From NCBI GenBank assembly GCA_030913385.1, contig CP133159.1, positions 2,006,584 through 2,070,583 of the forward strand: a DNA stretch of 64,000 nucleotides, read 5' to 3'. Origin of the DNA: Cytophagaceae bacterium ABcell3 (GTDB lineage: Bacteria; Bacteroidota; Bacteroidia; Cytophagales; Cytophagaceae). This document shows, one piece after another, positions 1-8,863 of this stretch (the stretch's first letter is position 1; each line of letters begins with the position of its first letter). The position numbers and the translations under genes were made by a program. Under the pieces are notes generated by a model, which saw nothing but the letters and a program-made list of their open reading frames with translations, did not search any database and had not been told where the DNA came from.

Positions 1-1
1 G

Positions 2-1336
2 CTTCGTGAAGTGTTTGCTTCGGCCACGCTCCCTTTAGAAGGAAATGCTTCAGGAAGTTTGCAGGTAATGGGGCCTATGGAAACACGTTGTCTGGATTTT
101 AAAAATATATTTATCTTATCAGCGAATGAAGGGATTTATCCCGCAAAACCTTCTTCAGACACGCTTTTGCCATACCAGGTTCGGAAAGCTTATGGGTTGC
201 CTGATTATGAAACGCACGATGCAAATTACTCTTACCAGTTTTATAACCTGATTCAACGGGCAGAAAATGTTTATTGTTTTTACAATACGGAAGCTTCTGG
301 AGCAGGAAAAGGCGAAATAAGCCGGTATTTTCAGCAACTTAAATATGAGCTCTCGGGCCAAAAAGGGGCTTTTGATTTTTCCAGTCGTATTTTTTCCTTT
401 GACCTTGGTAAAAGTGTAGAGCCTAAGCCTATTTCTATACCTAAAGACGCAAATGTCCTTCGTGAAATATTAAATTATACCGAAGGGAGCGGAAAGGGAT
501 TTTACTTGTCTCCCTCGGCCCTTAGTGTTTACCTTAACTGCCCACTTCAGTTTTACTTTACCTATATCAAAAAAGTAAAAGTCCCTGAAGAGGGAACTGA
601 AGATCTTGAGGCATGGGCTATGGGTAATATTGTTCACCGGACTATGGAACTGTTGTATGAGGCACATGTAGAAAGTGGACAGCCTGTTACTGCCAGCGAT
701 ATTAAAGAATTGCAGAAAAAGGCCAATGCTGTCATGGACAAAGTGTTGGATGAGGAAATGATTAGCCAATATAGGAGGAAGGGGTTTAATAACTTATTGC
801 TTGCGGCACTACGGAAATATGTCCTGAATATTTTGCTAAATGACTTGGAGTCCGTTCCCTTCAAAGTGCTCTCTTCGGAAGAAAAAATTCGGACAGGCAT
901 AAAAGTAGGTGGCCATGTTTTTGAATTAGGAGGGAAAATTGATCAAGTGAGAGAAAGGGCAGGGGAGGTTTGTTTGGTAGATTATAAAACCGGAAAAAGC
1001 CAAAAAGAACCTGTGAAGTTACTCGCTGAACCTGAACTTTATGTGGAAGAGGTTATTGGAAACCAGCAAAAGTTTAGGTATATATTTCAAATGGCAATGT
1101 ATGGATGGCTTTATCAAAACGTTAAATCGGTGCCATTCCCGTCCCTGCAACTTCATTTTCTTCGTGATAACCATATTCTCCAGCTTCAGTATCCTTCGGG
1201 ATCAGACCCTTGCTGGTTTGGCGATAAACTTGCTGAAAAGCTCCAAGAACTAAGTGACGCTGACGTACCTTTTTTGCAGACCGAAGATGAGAAAAGCTGC
1301 ACTTACTGTGCGTTTAAAAAAATATGCCAAAGGTAG
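2..1336 (+). CDS. AddB-like PD-(D/E)XK nuclease, C-terminal part (5' partial)
   Basis: The frame is open to the left edge of the window, so this is the 3' end of a longer gene and the GTG at position 11 is not a real start. The end carries the RecB/AddB nuclease fold: an LSPSALSVYLNCPLQFYF segment (first cluster Cys near residue 180), a LVDYKTGK motif supplying active-site Asp and Lys, a QMAMYGWLY helix, and a terminal CTYCAFKKIC. One upstream Cys plus three terminal Cys matches the 4Fe-4S staple of AddB-type nucleases. The upstream part (NEGIYP, LPYQVRKAYGL) looks like the inactivated helicase portion. The likely role is the second subunit of an AddAB-type end-resection nuclease in double-strand-break repair. 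An AddA partner would lie to the left and is not visible. Confidence 0.85.
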   Translation, partial: LREVFASATLPLEGNASGSLQVMGPMETRCLDFKNIFILSANEGIYPAKPSSDTLLPYQVRKAYGLPDYETHDANYSYQFYNLIQRAENVYCFYNTEASGAGKGEISRYFQQLKYELSGQKGAFDFSSRIFSFDLGKSVEPKPISIPKDANVLREILNYTEGSGKGFYLSPSALSVYLNCPLQFYFTYIKKVKVPEEGTEDLEAWAMGNIVHRTMELLYEAHVESGQPVTASDIKELQKKANAVMDKVLDEEMISQYRRKGFNNLLLAALRKYVLNILLNDLESVPFKVLSSEEKIRTGIKVGGHVFELGGKIDQVRERAGEVCLVDYKTGKSQKEPVKLLAEPELYVEEVIGNQQKFRYIFQMAMYGWLYQNVKSVPFPSLQLHFLRDNHILQLQYPSGSDPCWFGDKLAEKLQELSDADVPFLQTEDEKSCTYCAFKKICQR

Positions 1337-1624
1337 TAGTAGCGCTTGTATTTCCAGGGAATTTTAAGAAATAATTATTTTTTTGCGGAGTTTTTTTGAA
1401 GGTGTTTTTTGAGTTTTTTGATACAATTGTAAGAAAAGTCCCTTAAATTTTAAGGGTGTTCTGTTAAACAATACCATGATTGTTATAATAGCGTCATGAT
1501 TTAAGGGTGTGTTTTCTAAATTATTGAAAAATAGTGTTTTGTAAATGTTTGCTAAGTGCTGTATTTTAGGATAACAATTGCAAGATTGCACTTGTTGGTA
1601 TGTAAATTCTAAAAAAACTTAGCC

Positions 1625-1975
1625 ATGAAAAAAATCGAAGCTATTATAAGAACGTCCATGTTCAATACAGTAAAAGAAGCCCTTCATGCTATAGGTGTAG
1701 ACTTTTTTACTTTTGCAGACGTGAAAGGCGTAGGCAACCAAAAAAGTGAGCGGGGAACTTATAGGGGGGTAGAGTATGATTTAGGTTCTATTGCCCGGAC
1801 ACAATTGAATATTGTTGTTCCTGAAGATATTGCAGATGACGTTATTCAAGCCATCCTTGCTCATGGTGCTACTGGAGAAATAGGTGATGGAAAGATTTTT
1901 GTAACCGATGTAGCCCAAGTCATTCGCATTAGAGATGGAAAAGTTGACGATGCAGCATTGCAGCCCGTTGGCTAA
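1625..1975 (+). CDS. P-II family nitrogen regulatory protein
   Basis: This 116-residue protein has the usual PII length. It starts MKKIEAIIR, has a T-loop region (QKSERGTYRGVEYDLG) that keeps a Tyr at the position uridylylated in enterobacterial GlnB, and has the C-terminal signature GDGKIFVTDVAQVIRIRDG. PII trimers sense 2-oxoglutarate, ATP and ADP and bind ammonium channels or nitrogen enzymes. No amtB or glutamine synthetase gene is adjacent, so the partner is unknown. It stands alone in the + direction and ends at a strong hairpin shared with the convergent gene. The first T-loop part differs from the proteobacterial form, so modification at the Tyr is uncertain. Confidence 0.93.
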   Translation: MKKIEAIIRTSMFNTVKEALHAIGVDFFTFADVKGVGNQKSERGTYRGVEYDLGSIARTQLNIVVPEDIADDVIQAILAHGATGEIGDGKIFVTDVAQVIRIRDGKVDDAALQPVG

Positions 1976-2078
1976 ACGGAGCTGTTAAAGCGGTGCTTGT
2001 AAAGTAAGGCTGATTGGAAATAGAAGCTATTAAAAGATAAAGTCCTGCGTATAACGTTTATACTGGTTTTCAAAGCAC

Positions 2079-2110
2079 TAAGCCTTTCTTGATATTATAA
2101 GAAAGGCTTA
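2079..2110. terminator. Bidirectional intrinsic terminator-like hairpin
   Basis: A perfect 12-bp stem, TAAGCCTTTCTT / AAGAAAGGCTTA, with an 8-nt loop lies between the convergent PII and outer-membrane protein genes. The T tract is weak on both sides. Confidence 0.7.
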
Positions 2111-2146
2111 GTTTCCTAAATTAATATTGTTCTTGGGTTTTATCTC

Positions 2147-2761
2147 TTATAGTCTAAATGCTATACCAAGGTTTAGGTTATAGTTATACATCCTTCCAGA
2201 GAAATCAGGAGCTTCCATAGAGTCATAGCTAAAACGACTAAAGCTAGGTTCTAGGAAGACTGAAAATACAGTAGCTCCCCGAAACTCCAACAGCATGCTA
2301 AATTTTGTGAACATCCTATTGGACATTGTCTCGTTGAAATCGTCCCTTACCGTTCTGAAAGTGCCAAGTGTAAAAGCGGGAGACAAATGAAAGAATGGTG
2401 CTTGAATCAAATCAAACCCAATTCTTCCGCCGCCCATATACATCGTTCTCCAATGAGTTCTCCTTTGCACTGTAGGTTGTATTCCTGTCGGTACATCAAT
2501 ATCGCGAATTCCTACGCCGGAGAAACCTGCTTCGGCGCCTAACCTTAATCTGTTTACCCTAAGCGTAACAAATGCGTTAGGTGATGCATTGAGTCCTCGG
2601 CTTTCAAATGGTGTAGTAACCTCTGGAAGCTGATAGTTGAATTCCGAATAACCAGCCCCAAAGGGACTTATGTAAACCCCTAGTTCTTGCCCCTTGACTT
2701 GATGTGTCAATGAGGCGATAGATAGTGATACAAGTAATGTAAGTAACCTCTTCATGTTCAT
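2147..2761 (-). CDS. Predicted outer-membrane beta-barrel protein, function unknown
   Basis: 204 residues. The N-terminus (MNMKRLLTLLVSLSIASLTHQVKGQ) is a clear Sec signal peptide with likely cleavage before QELGVY. The rest has alternating hydrophobic and polar beta-strand character (FVTLRVNRLRLGAEAGF, FTKFSMLLEFRGATVFSVFLEPSF) and ends in NLNLGIAFRL, typical of a small outer-membrane barrel or porin-like protein. It is convergent with PII and not part of an operon. The family is not recognised. Similar orphan barrels occur at 29499-30233 and 55975-56475, with no clear sequence similarity by eye. Confidence 0.7.
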   Translation of the reverse strand: MNMKRLLTLLVSLSIASLTHQVKGQELGVYISPFGAGYSEFNYQLPEVTTPFESRGLNASPNAFVTLRVNRLRLGAEAGFSGVGIRDIDVPTGIQPTVQRRTHWRTMYMGGGRIGFDLIQAPFFHLSPAFTLGTFRTVRDDFNETMSNRMFTKFSMLLEFRGATVFSVFLEPSFSRFSYDSMEAPDFSGRMYNYNLNLGIAFRL

Positions 2762-2884
2762 CCCCTCTTGCCTTTTATATATTAAGAATAAAAAATCGTG
2801 GATTGTTAATGAAAAAATTACATTTACCTATTGATTTCTGATGATTCAACTATTAAATTAGTATTACAAACAAACATTACCGTT

Positions 2885-3133
2885 ATGAGAAATCTGTTGC
2901 TGTATTTTAGATCCTTGTTTCAAGGAGTTTTTAGTCTTGCAGTATTTCTTGCTGCATTTTATGTATCAGTTGTTTTCTTCCTGCTATCAGTACTTGAAGA
3001 GATCTGGAGCGGAAAGGAAAATCCATCACGAGTGGCACGTATGGAGATGTTTGTAGAAAAGATCCAAAAATACGCAGGCGATGAGCGGCCTCAGCAAAGG
3101 AAGCATCTTCAGGTCGATGAAAGTGTTTCTTAA
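2885..3133 (+). CDS. Small inner-membrane protein, unknown
   Basis: The frame is open from 2831, but the ATG at 2885 (MRNLLLYFRSLFQG) is the more natural start and gives 82 residues. One long hydrophobic segment (VFSLAVFLAAFYVSVVFFLL) is followed by a charged tail (EEIWSGKENPSRVARMEMFVEK). The family is not recognised. It lies about 70 nt before the cupin gene in the same direction and could be co-transcribed with it. It may be a genuine small membrane protein, but coding status rests only on an open frame and sensible composition. Confidence 0.5.
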   Translation: MRNLLLYFRSLFQGVFSLAVFLAAFYVSVVFFLLSVLEEIWSGKENPSRVARMEMFVEKIQKYAGDERPQQRKHLQVDESVS

Positions 3134-3200
3134 GGATCGTTATTTTTAACATTATTAGCTGTTCCGGGTTAACGGAATATTGACAAATTAGAGTTTTTTA

Positions 3201-3698
3201 ATGATTAAGATTGATAGTGCACTACTGGATGAGACATCCACAAAAGCTGCTGCAAGTCCCCGCAGGAGAATGAACTATAACTTTCATTCGACCATGGAAG
3301 ATAGTATGCACCGTATGCTCAATGCCATGGAGCCTGGTACTTATGTTCAGCCACATAAACATGAGGATCCTGACAAGACGGAAGCGTTCATTATTCTGCG
3401 GGGCTCAATTGCAGTAGTTATATTTGATGCAGATGGTACCCCCCAAGAAGTGCATGTGTTGAAAGCTGAATCAGGAAGTTATGGGTTGGAAATTCCCCCT
3501 CGCGTATGGCATACGCTTATCTGCCTAGAACCTGGTTCGGTAATTTATGAGATCAAACATGGGCCATATACCGCCTCTACAGATAAAAATTTTGCTTCAT
3601 GGGCGCCCGCTGAAGAATTCCCAGAAGCTCATTCCTACCTGCAAAAATTAATCAATCAGTTTAACCTAAAAGTTTATGGCAAGGAGCAACCCGCATAA
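3201..3698 (+). CDS. WbuC-type cupin-fold metalloprotein
   Basis: 165 residues. The protein opens with a WbuC-like IDSALLDE...AAASPRRRMNYNFH stretch, then a cupin barrel: QPHKHEDPDKTEAFIILRGSIAVVIFD with metal-binding His (HKH) and Glu, and the second motif IPPRVWHTLICLEPGSVIYEIKHGPY. WbuC-family members are small single-domain cupins often found in O-antigen or sugar-nucleotide loci, with enzymatic role poorly defined. No sugar genes are adjacent here, so the substrate cannot be guessed. The start fits the conserved N-terminus. A short membrane ORF overlaps its 3' end. Confidence 0.85.
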   Translation: MIKIDSALLDETSTKAAASPRRRMNYNFHSTMEDSMHRMLNAMEPGTYVQPHKHEDPDKTEAFIILRGSIAVVIFDADGTPQEVHVLKAESGSYGLEIPPRVWHTLICLEPGSVIYEIKHGPYTASTDKNFASWAPAEEFPEAHSYLQKLINQFNLKVYGKEQPA

Positions 3699-3792
3699 TG
3701 AAAAGCCCCCTCAGTTTTGGTTTATGCTCAGGATTTTGGCTTTTGCTGGAACCCTTTTATTGCTCTACCTTATCTATTGGATTTTTGGATAG
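3676..3792 (+). CDS. Possible 38-residue membrane peptide overlapping the cupin 3' end
   Basis: An ATG inside the end of the cupin gene opens a 38-codon frame that runs past the cupin stop. It has a polar N-terminus (MARSNPHNEKPPQFWFMLR) followed by one transmembrane segment (ILAFAGTLLLLYLIYWIFG) ending at the stop. The overlap suggests translational coupling. The composition is typical of a single-pass membrane peptide, but chance cannot be excluded because the region is T-rich. Confidence 0.35.
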   Translation: MARSNPHNEKPPQFWFMLRILAFAGTLLLLYLIYWIFG

Positions 3793-3985
3793 CTTTTTAT
3801 TGGTTTAAGTTTTGGTGTGCTTGGAAATAGTGCAAGACTTGTATTAGGTGTTTCGTCTAATAAATGAAAATGCTTAATTATAAATATGTGTATTTTGTTT
3901 ATTTTTATATGTTTTTGTCTTATTTTTGTCTATTCTAGGCCTGTGGCTGTGCTGATTTGCTCGGCAGGTTTAATTTCTCTGATTA

Positions 3986-5911
3986 ATGAAGAAACATTTA
4001 CTTCTTTTTTCTTTTCTCATTCTGGCTATAGTGTTATTGCGTTTGATCTTTAATGCACCAGAAAAAGAAAAGTATGTTGATGAGGTTTTGCCTGCGTCTT
4101 TTGCCATTGTTAAACTAGATGATGACTACCAAATTGTTGACGATACTTTAGATTTCGATTTTCAGTACCCTCAAATCGAGAAGTTTGTGCATACTCCTCT
4201 TCGACAAATGTCTATGGAAGGGGAGGTGGTGCGCAAGCATGAATCTTTTTTAAAATATTATCAATCTTATTTACATTCTGAAAACCCCAATGCTAGAGAA
4301 ATTGGTTTTCTGGCTTTGGGAATGTATTACTCTGTGCTCGGTGAAGGGGAGGTTTCTTTAGAATACTTTAATAGGCTTGAAGGGTTTTATGATCATGACC
4401 TTGTAGTTTATTGGCGTGGCAGGTCTTTGGCCCTTGAAGGCGCTTACCTTGATGCTTCTCTGTTAATAGAGGAAAGCCTAGAAAGACAGATTTATGAAGA
4501 TTCTTGTAAGAAATACCTTATAGTGGCAAGTTTAGCGTCTGAAGATTGGGGTGCTGCTTATAATTTGATCCAAAACTACCCAGAAACCAAACAATATTTA
4601 AGTGAAGGGGAATATTTAAAATTATTAAAGGCTAATGTTTCTTCTTTGGAGTTTTTTGTTGAAAAGGTTGGTATTGATGTTTTTAAGTTTCCGTTTTATG
4701 CAAGTTTGTTCGTAGCTATTATTTGGTTTTTTCTACTCATTAGCTTAAATATTTTTGAAGCGAGGATCTTTCCTGCTGTTTTTGCCACGTTGGCCTTGAG
4801 CGCACTTTCTACTCTATTCTTAACTGAGTTTTTATACAAGTTTTATGGTATAAGTTTATTACAAGTTTCGCCATCAGATTATTTTGTTTACTATGTAATG
4901 GTGGTAGGTGTGGTGGAAGAGCTTGTGAAGGGAATTCCTTTTATAGTATGTTATTTGATTTTTAGGCCTAAAGACTCTGTTGCTATTTTGCTTATGGCTG
5001 GAATGTCTGGTTTGGCTTTTTCATTTATTGAAAACATTACTTATCTGGATAAATACGGGCATAATATTGTGTCTGTTAGAGGTTTTAGTCCCACTATTGT
5101 TCATGTTGTCTTGACTAGTTTTTTGGCTTATGCAGTAATCTACAATAGATTTTATAAAAAGAAATTGGTCGGACTTTATTTGTTAATGGCTTTTGCTGCT
5201 AGTGCATTTTTACATGGTGTTTATGATTATTTTCTTGAAATAGATGATGGGGTAAGAGATACCAGTTCCCTTTCTATTGTATTGGTTCTTGTATTAATAT
5301 TTATCTACGGAATGATTTTGGGGAATAGCTTAAACGTTAGTTCTAATTTTTATTATGACAAATCATTGCGGTTAAAGAATAGGGTTTGGCGCTTCTTGGC
5401 AGGGCTTTTTGCTATTGAAATGTTTGAGTATGCAAGTGTGCTGTATTATAGTGGGGTGCAATCTTCAGACCTTTGGCTTATAGTCAACTTTTTTAAAGTT
5501 ATTTTTGTGGTATTCCTCATATCACACATAATCACCTATAAAGATCTTATTAAGGGTCGTTGGCATATATTTAACTTGTGTCCTTTTTATAACAGAACAC
5601 ATTTAAACAAATTAATGACTATGTCAGGTAAGTTGGTGGTTAGCGACCAGGAACATGTTTTTAAGCCGGTAGCGAGGGTAGTGGATCGCGCTTATAATTC
5701 TGCTTACATTGCGTTGGCGGGATTGGATATTCCCAAATTTGTAGGGAAAACGCCTGTGTTATATTTTTTTAGCTCAGGTATCCAGAAAGCAAAGCTTGGC
5801 TATTTTAATGAAAAAGGAGATTTTATCAAGTATAAAGAAGTAAAAATAAAATTAGATGAACAGGACTGTTACAAAAAAAGTAGGCAAAAAGAAGAAGGTA
5901 GTCAAGCCTGA
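3986..5911 (+). CDS. PrsW-family intramembrane metalloprotease with N-terminal helical-repeat domain
   Basis: 641 residues. An N-terminal anchor (LLLFSFLILAIVLLRLIF) is followed by about 200 residues of helical, TPR-like sequence. The membrane region carries PrsW hallmarks: VVEELVKGIPF with two Glu near residues 309-315, GLAFSFIENITY, HVVLTSFLAYA, and FLHGVYDYF. These His, Glu and Asp residues are the proposed metal ligands and catalytic residues of the family. In Bacillus, PrsW performs site-1 cleavage of an anti-sigma factor. No sigma/anti-sigma pair is visible here, so the substrate is unknown. The 3' end overlaps the next TPR gene by 56 nt, indicating coupled expression. Confidence 0.85.
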   Translation: MKKHLLLFSFLILAIVLLRLIFNAPEKEKYVDEVLPASFAIVKLDDDYQIVDDTLDFDFQYPQIEKFVHTPLRQMSMEGEVVRKHESFLKYYQSYLHSENPNAREIGFLALGMYYSVLGEGEVSLEYFNRLEGFYDHDLVVYWRGRSLALEGAYLDASLLIEESLERQIYEDSCKKYLIVASLASEDWGAAYNLIQNYPETKQYLSEGEYLKLLKANVSSLEFFVEKVGIDVFKFPFYASLFVAIIWFFLLISLNIFEARIFPAVFATLALSALSTLFLTEFLYKFYGISLLQVSPSDYFVYYVMVVGVVEELVKGIPFIVCYLIFRPKDSVAILLMAGMSGLAFSFIENITYLDKYGHNIVSVRGFSPTIVHVVLTSFLAYAVIYNRFYKKKLVGLYLLMAFAASAFLHGVYDYFLEIDDGVRDTSSLSIVLVLVLIFIYGMILGNSLNVSSNFYYDKSLRLKNRVWRFLAGLFAIEMFEYASVLYYSGVQSSDLWLIVNFFKVIFVVFLISHIITYKDLIKGRWHIFNLCPFYNRTHLNKLMTMSGKLVVSDQEHVFKPVARVVDRAYNSAYIALAGLDIPKFVGKTPVLYFFSSGIQKAKLGYFNEKGDFIKYKEVKIKLDEQDCYKKSRQKEEGSQA

Positions 5912-6695
5912 AAAGCCACAAAAAAGCAATTCTTCAAAATATGTTTTTATTGGTATAGGTGTTTTTGTTGGTTTAGTGACTATTGCTGTAGTTTTTTTCA
6001 ATTATATGAATTACTACTCCGCCAGAAACTATCTAAAAGAAGCTAAACAGTTTTTAGAGCAGGGCGATGAGTATTGGGCTATGCAATATGCTAAAAATGC
6101 CTTGATTCGTGATAATGAATATGCAGATGCCTATTTGTTTAAGGCTGGCTTGTTGATGGAATGGAAGAATTATGAAGAATGTGTTTCACAAATTAAAATG
6201 GCCATGTTGTATAGCGATGCTCCTACGATAGACATGCATTTTGTTTATGGAAAGTGTTTGTATAAGATCGGTAAATATGAAGAAGCGTATGTTCACTTAG
6301 ATAAGGTATATGAAGAAACTCCTAAAAGGGATAGTGTTTCATTGTTCCTTGGCGATATATATTCAGCCCATATGCTCGATTATGCTTCGGCAGCAAAATT
6401 GTATAGGGAGTTCTTTGACGATCACAGAAATAGTGTTGATGCCGCTTTAAAAATTGGTGATTCTTATTACAAATTAGAAGACTATGACCAGGCGATGAAA
6501 TTCTATGATGTAGTTCTTCGTATCGATGATGAGCATGCAGGTGCTTTATATGGAATGGCAAAATGTTGTTTCAAAGACGAGGACTCCTTTGCGGATGGTT
6601 GTCGTAAAGCCACTTTGGCTGCTCAATTTGGCCATGCAAAGGCTGAGGCTTTGCTCCAGACTTATTGTTCAGACGGTGAAGTGGACTTTGAATAA
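5856..6695 (+). CDS. Membrane-anchored TPR-repeat protein
   Basis: 279 residues. A Lys-rich N-terminus (KKVGKKKKVVKPEK) precedes one transmembrane helix (YVFIGIGVFVGLVTIAVVFF). At least four tetratricopeptide-type repeats follow: LEQGDEYWAMQYAKNALIRDNEYADAY; YGKCLYKIGKYEEAY; a repeat around SAAKLYREFF; and IGDSYYKLEDYDQAMKFYDVVLRIDDEHAGALY. It probably serves as a scaffold facing the periplasm. It overlaps the PrsW-like gene by 56 nt, so the two proteins are likely made together and may interact. The start at 5856 is the first Met of the frame, placing the basic stretch before the anchor. Confidence 0.8.
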   Translation: MNRTVTKKVGKKKKVVKPEKPQKSNSSKYVFIGIGVFVGLVTIAVVFFNYMNYYSARNYLKEAKQFLEQGDEYWAMQYAKNALIRDNEYADAYLFKAGLLMEWKNYEECVSQIKMAMLYSDAPTIDMHFVYGKCLYKIGKYEEAYVHLDKVYEETPKRDSVSLFLGDIYSAHMLDYASAAKLYREFFDDHRNSVDAALKIGDSYYKLEDYDQAMKFYDVVLRIDDEHAGALYGMAKCCFKDEDSFADGCRKATLAAQFGHAKAEALLQTYCSDGEVDFE

Positions 6696-6710
6696 GTTTT
6701 GTGAATTTTT

Positions 6711-6737
6711 GCTCAGGGTTATTCCCTGAGCTTTTTT
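6711..6737 (+). terminator. Intrinsic terminator after the PrsW/TPR operon
   Basis: GCTCAGGG / CCCTGAGC stem with a 5-nt loop, followed by TTTTTT. It also lies just past the convergent 6742-6945 gene. Confidence 0.85.
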
Positions 6738-6741
6738 ATTG

Positions 6742-6945
6742 CTATTCGCCTATTTCCCTAAGGTCATAATCACTGCCTTTGCCATACTGGGTAAGTTCTT
6801 CTAGTGTTAAGGTTTCCAGTGTGAGCAATGATTTGATTTTTATGTTTTTAGGGCTTATTTCTTCTACAATAAACTCTGTTACTTCTCCAAAGTTTTTTAT
6901 TTTATATTTCTTTCCTACTCGGAGTGTGTCTCTGGAAATTGCCAT
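6742..6945 (-). CDS. Small conserved-looking protein, unknown
   Basis: 67 residues, charged and beta-rich: MAISRDTLRVGKKYKI, then KNFGEVTEFIVEEISP, ending in LEELTQYGKGSDYDLREIGE. It resembles small SH3-like or KOW-like cytoplasmic proteins, with no catalytic motif. It lies 18 nt downstream of the DoxX gene in the same direction, so it is probably its operon partner. No family is recognised. Confidence 0.6.
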   Translation of the reverse strand: MAISRDTLRVGKKYKIKNFGEVTEFIVEEISPKNIKIKSLLTLETLTLEELTQYGKGSDYDLREIGE

Positions 6946-6963
6946 AGTTTTTAATGTTTGTCG

Positions 6964-7437
6964 TTACCAGTATTTAGCTCTTCCGCGGCCTTTGGGCTCC
7001 GCTAACAGTCCGTCTGTAGACGCCCATCCGCCACCTTTAATGATAAGGGCTGTGGCCATGCCTATTGTAAGCAGATGGAACTCTATCCCATGTCCTTCTT
7101 GATTTCCCTGCCAATCTATGAAAAAGCCATATTGCAAATGAACCATAAAAATAGCACCGATCATAACAATTCCGATAGACAGTGCCATAAATCTGGTTAA
7201 GAACCCAATAATCAAACCTACAGCGCCAATAGACTCTGCCATTATTACCAAGAAAGCCACTGCAGCCGGTACTCCCAGGGATGTTGTAAAAAACTCCATA
7301 GTACCGGAGAATCCAGCCCCGCCAAACCACCCAAATAGTTTCTGTGCCCCGTGTGGAAATATGACGGCTCCTAAGGTTACCCTTATGATAAATGTGGAAA
7401 AGTCGTTGTCATTGGTTGCTAAAAACTGCTTGAACAT
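6964..7437 (-). CDS. DoxX family integral membrane protein
   Basis: The ATG at 7437 (MFKQFLATNDNDFSTF) is preferred over one at 7533, because the extra 32 residues are not DoxX-like. Motifs include IIRVTLGAVIFPHGAQKLFGWFGGAGFSG near the N-terminus and four predicted transmembrane helices. A conserved acidic site sits in IMAESIGAVGLIIGFLTRFMAL, and ...HGIEFHLLTIGMATALIIKGGG is near the end. DoxX proteins are small four-helix membrane proteins, variously linked to thiosulfate:quinone oxidoreductase and to oxidative stress. No such partner is visible here, so the specific role is open. Confidence 0.85.
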   Translation of the reverse strand: MFKQFLATNDNDFSTFIIRVTLGAVIFPHGAQKLFGWFGGAGFSGTMEFFTTSLGVPAAVAFLVIMAESIGAVGLIIGFLTRFMALSIGIVMIGAIFMVHLQYGFFIDWQGNQEGHGIEFHLLTIGMATALIIKGGGWASTDGLLAEPKGRGRAKYW

Positions 7438-7934
7438 AGTTTTTCTATTTTCTTCTTTAACTCGAATCATGCCATAGGGTTCGTAATGAGTGGCAAAAGA
7501 ACAAAAAATCAGCGCATTTTTGCTGCAAAGCATAGTGGTGCTATGGTTAAAGCAAAAATGCGAGCAAAGCGACTGATTTGAAGTTGTTTTGCTACGTAAT
7601 AGAAAGTTCTATTGCATATTTCAGGTTTAATCAATACTTTTTTGAGACTAGCCACAAATGCACAATCTACTTTTTGGTCTTACATTCGAAGTATTCCAAT
7701 ACGTCTTCGTGTAAGGCTACACACACTTGTGACTTTTTCAGCAGGTCCTAAATAGGTTCCCAAGCATAGGGAATTGATGTTTTCATAAAACCTTCTTGCC
7801 TTATTAGTTTAGCATACTCTTGCTTCTTTCTCTTTTTTTTTTAAAAAAAAGCAAGTTTCGATAACCTTTTGGTGGACATAATATTTATATTTTTAATAGT
7901 GAGAGAAGAAGAAGTAACTTTTAACTGGCGATGT
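7438..7934. other. Intergenic region with a dispersed repeat and no gene
   Basis: About 500 bases between divergent DoxX and FkbM genes. The part at 7525-7630 is one copy of a dispersed repeat, listed separately. The remainder is AT-rich with no convincing ORF. Confidence 0.6.
7525..7630 (+). repeat. Dispersed intergenic repeat R1, copy 1
   Basis: It shares the blocks GCAAAGCATAG, GAGCAAAGCGACTGA, TACGTAATAG and ATTGCATATTTCAGGTTTA with copies at 27631-27727 and, inverted, 55701-55870. It includes a small hairpin, AATAGAA / TTCTATT. Confidence 0.65.
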
Positions 7935-8672
7935 ATGAAAACAAAAATCAAGAAAGCGCTCCAGAAGAGCCTAGGGTTTGAGAACTATCTTTTTGGGTTT
8001 TCGCTCTACAAGATTTGGATGATGAGGTATGATTCTTCGGAAAGAGATTTTCTGGAGTTTATGAAGTTGCTGCCTGAGGAGGGTGTTGTACTGGATATAG
8101 GAGCAAATATTGGCCTAATGACAGTTACACTTTCTAGAAAATTTAAGAAAAGCCAGATATTTTCGTTCGAACCTGTCCCAAATAATTACAAAGCTTTGAA
8201 AAGGGTTTCAGATTTTTTTGGGTGTGGCAATGTAAGCTTTTTTCAACATGCACTAGGTAATGAGGAAAAGGAAATGTCTATGGTGATGCCGGTTAAAGAT
8301 TCTGTGAAAATGCAAGGCTTGTGTCATATGGTGGACGAGTCAATACCTAAGCAGAGCCAGGGAGAGCTTTTTGTTACTGATGTAAAAAGATTAGATGAGC
8401 TTGAATGCTTGAAGCATGACTGTGGCCCTGTTACTGGCATTAAGCTAGATGTTGAGCACTTTGAATGGGCTGTATTAGAAGGAGGAAGGGAATTGATTAA
8501 AAAATATAAGCCCGTAATATATTGTGAACTTGCCGATAATATGAACAGGGTCAAGAGTTTTATGCTCCTTTTAAATCTAGGGTATAAAGCCAAAGTGGTT
8601 TGTAATGGAACGCTTGTTGATTTTGATGAGAAAAAACACAAGAATTTAAACTTTATCTTTGTTCCAATTTAG
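7935..8672 (+). CDS. FkbM family methyltransferase
   Basis: The ATG at 7935 (MKTKIKKALQKSL) gives 245 residues; the open frame upstream from a TTG at 7869 does not look like the family. The class I SAM-binding motif is VVLDIGANIGLMTVTLSRKF, with an acidic post-motif (IFSFEPVPNNYKAL). Later come GIKLDVEHFEWAVLEGG and PVIYCELAD, all typical of FkbM-type O-methyltransferases acting on sugars or lipids. No polysaccharide genes are adjacent. It precedes the cbb3 operon but is separated from it by a strong terminator, so it is a separate unit. Confidence 0.87.
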   Translation: MKTKIKKALQKSLGFENYLFGFSLYKIWMMRYDSSERDFLEFMKLLPEEGVVLDIGANIGLMTVTLSRKFKKSQIFSFEPVPNNYKALKRVSDFFGCGNVSFFQHALGNEEKEMSMVMPVKDSVKMQGLCHMVDESIPKQSQGELFVTDVKRLDELECLKHDCGPVTGIKLDVEHFEWAVLEGGRELIKKYKPVIYCELADNMNRVKSFMLLLNLGYKAKVVCNGTLVDFDEKKHKNLNFIFVPI

Positions 8673-8714
8673 ATTAGCGGTAAAGAGTCATATTTGTGTT
8701 TGTTAAAATGGAAG

Positions 8715-8743
8715 AAAAGACCTGAGTGATCTCAGGTCTTTTT
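8715..8743 (+). terminator. Intrinsic terminator after the FkbM gene
   Basis: Perfect stem AAAAGACCTGAG / CTCAGGTCTTTT with a TGAT loop and T tract. It isolates the following cbb3 operon. Confidence 0.88.
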
Positions 8744-8863
8744 GTGTTTGCAGTGCTGTAAGTGTTTGTGGTTTAGTTGTTTTTTTGTGATTTTGAATTT
8801 TTCTTAGGTTGGTAGGCAATTTTTCTAGAAAATCAAATGACTCGCCTTTGCTTTTTTCAAAAG

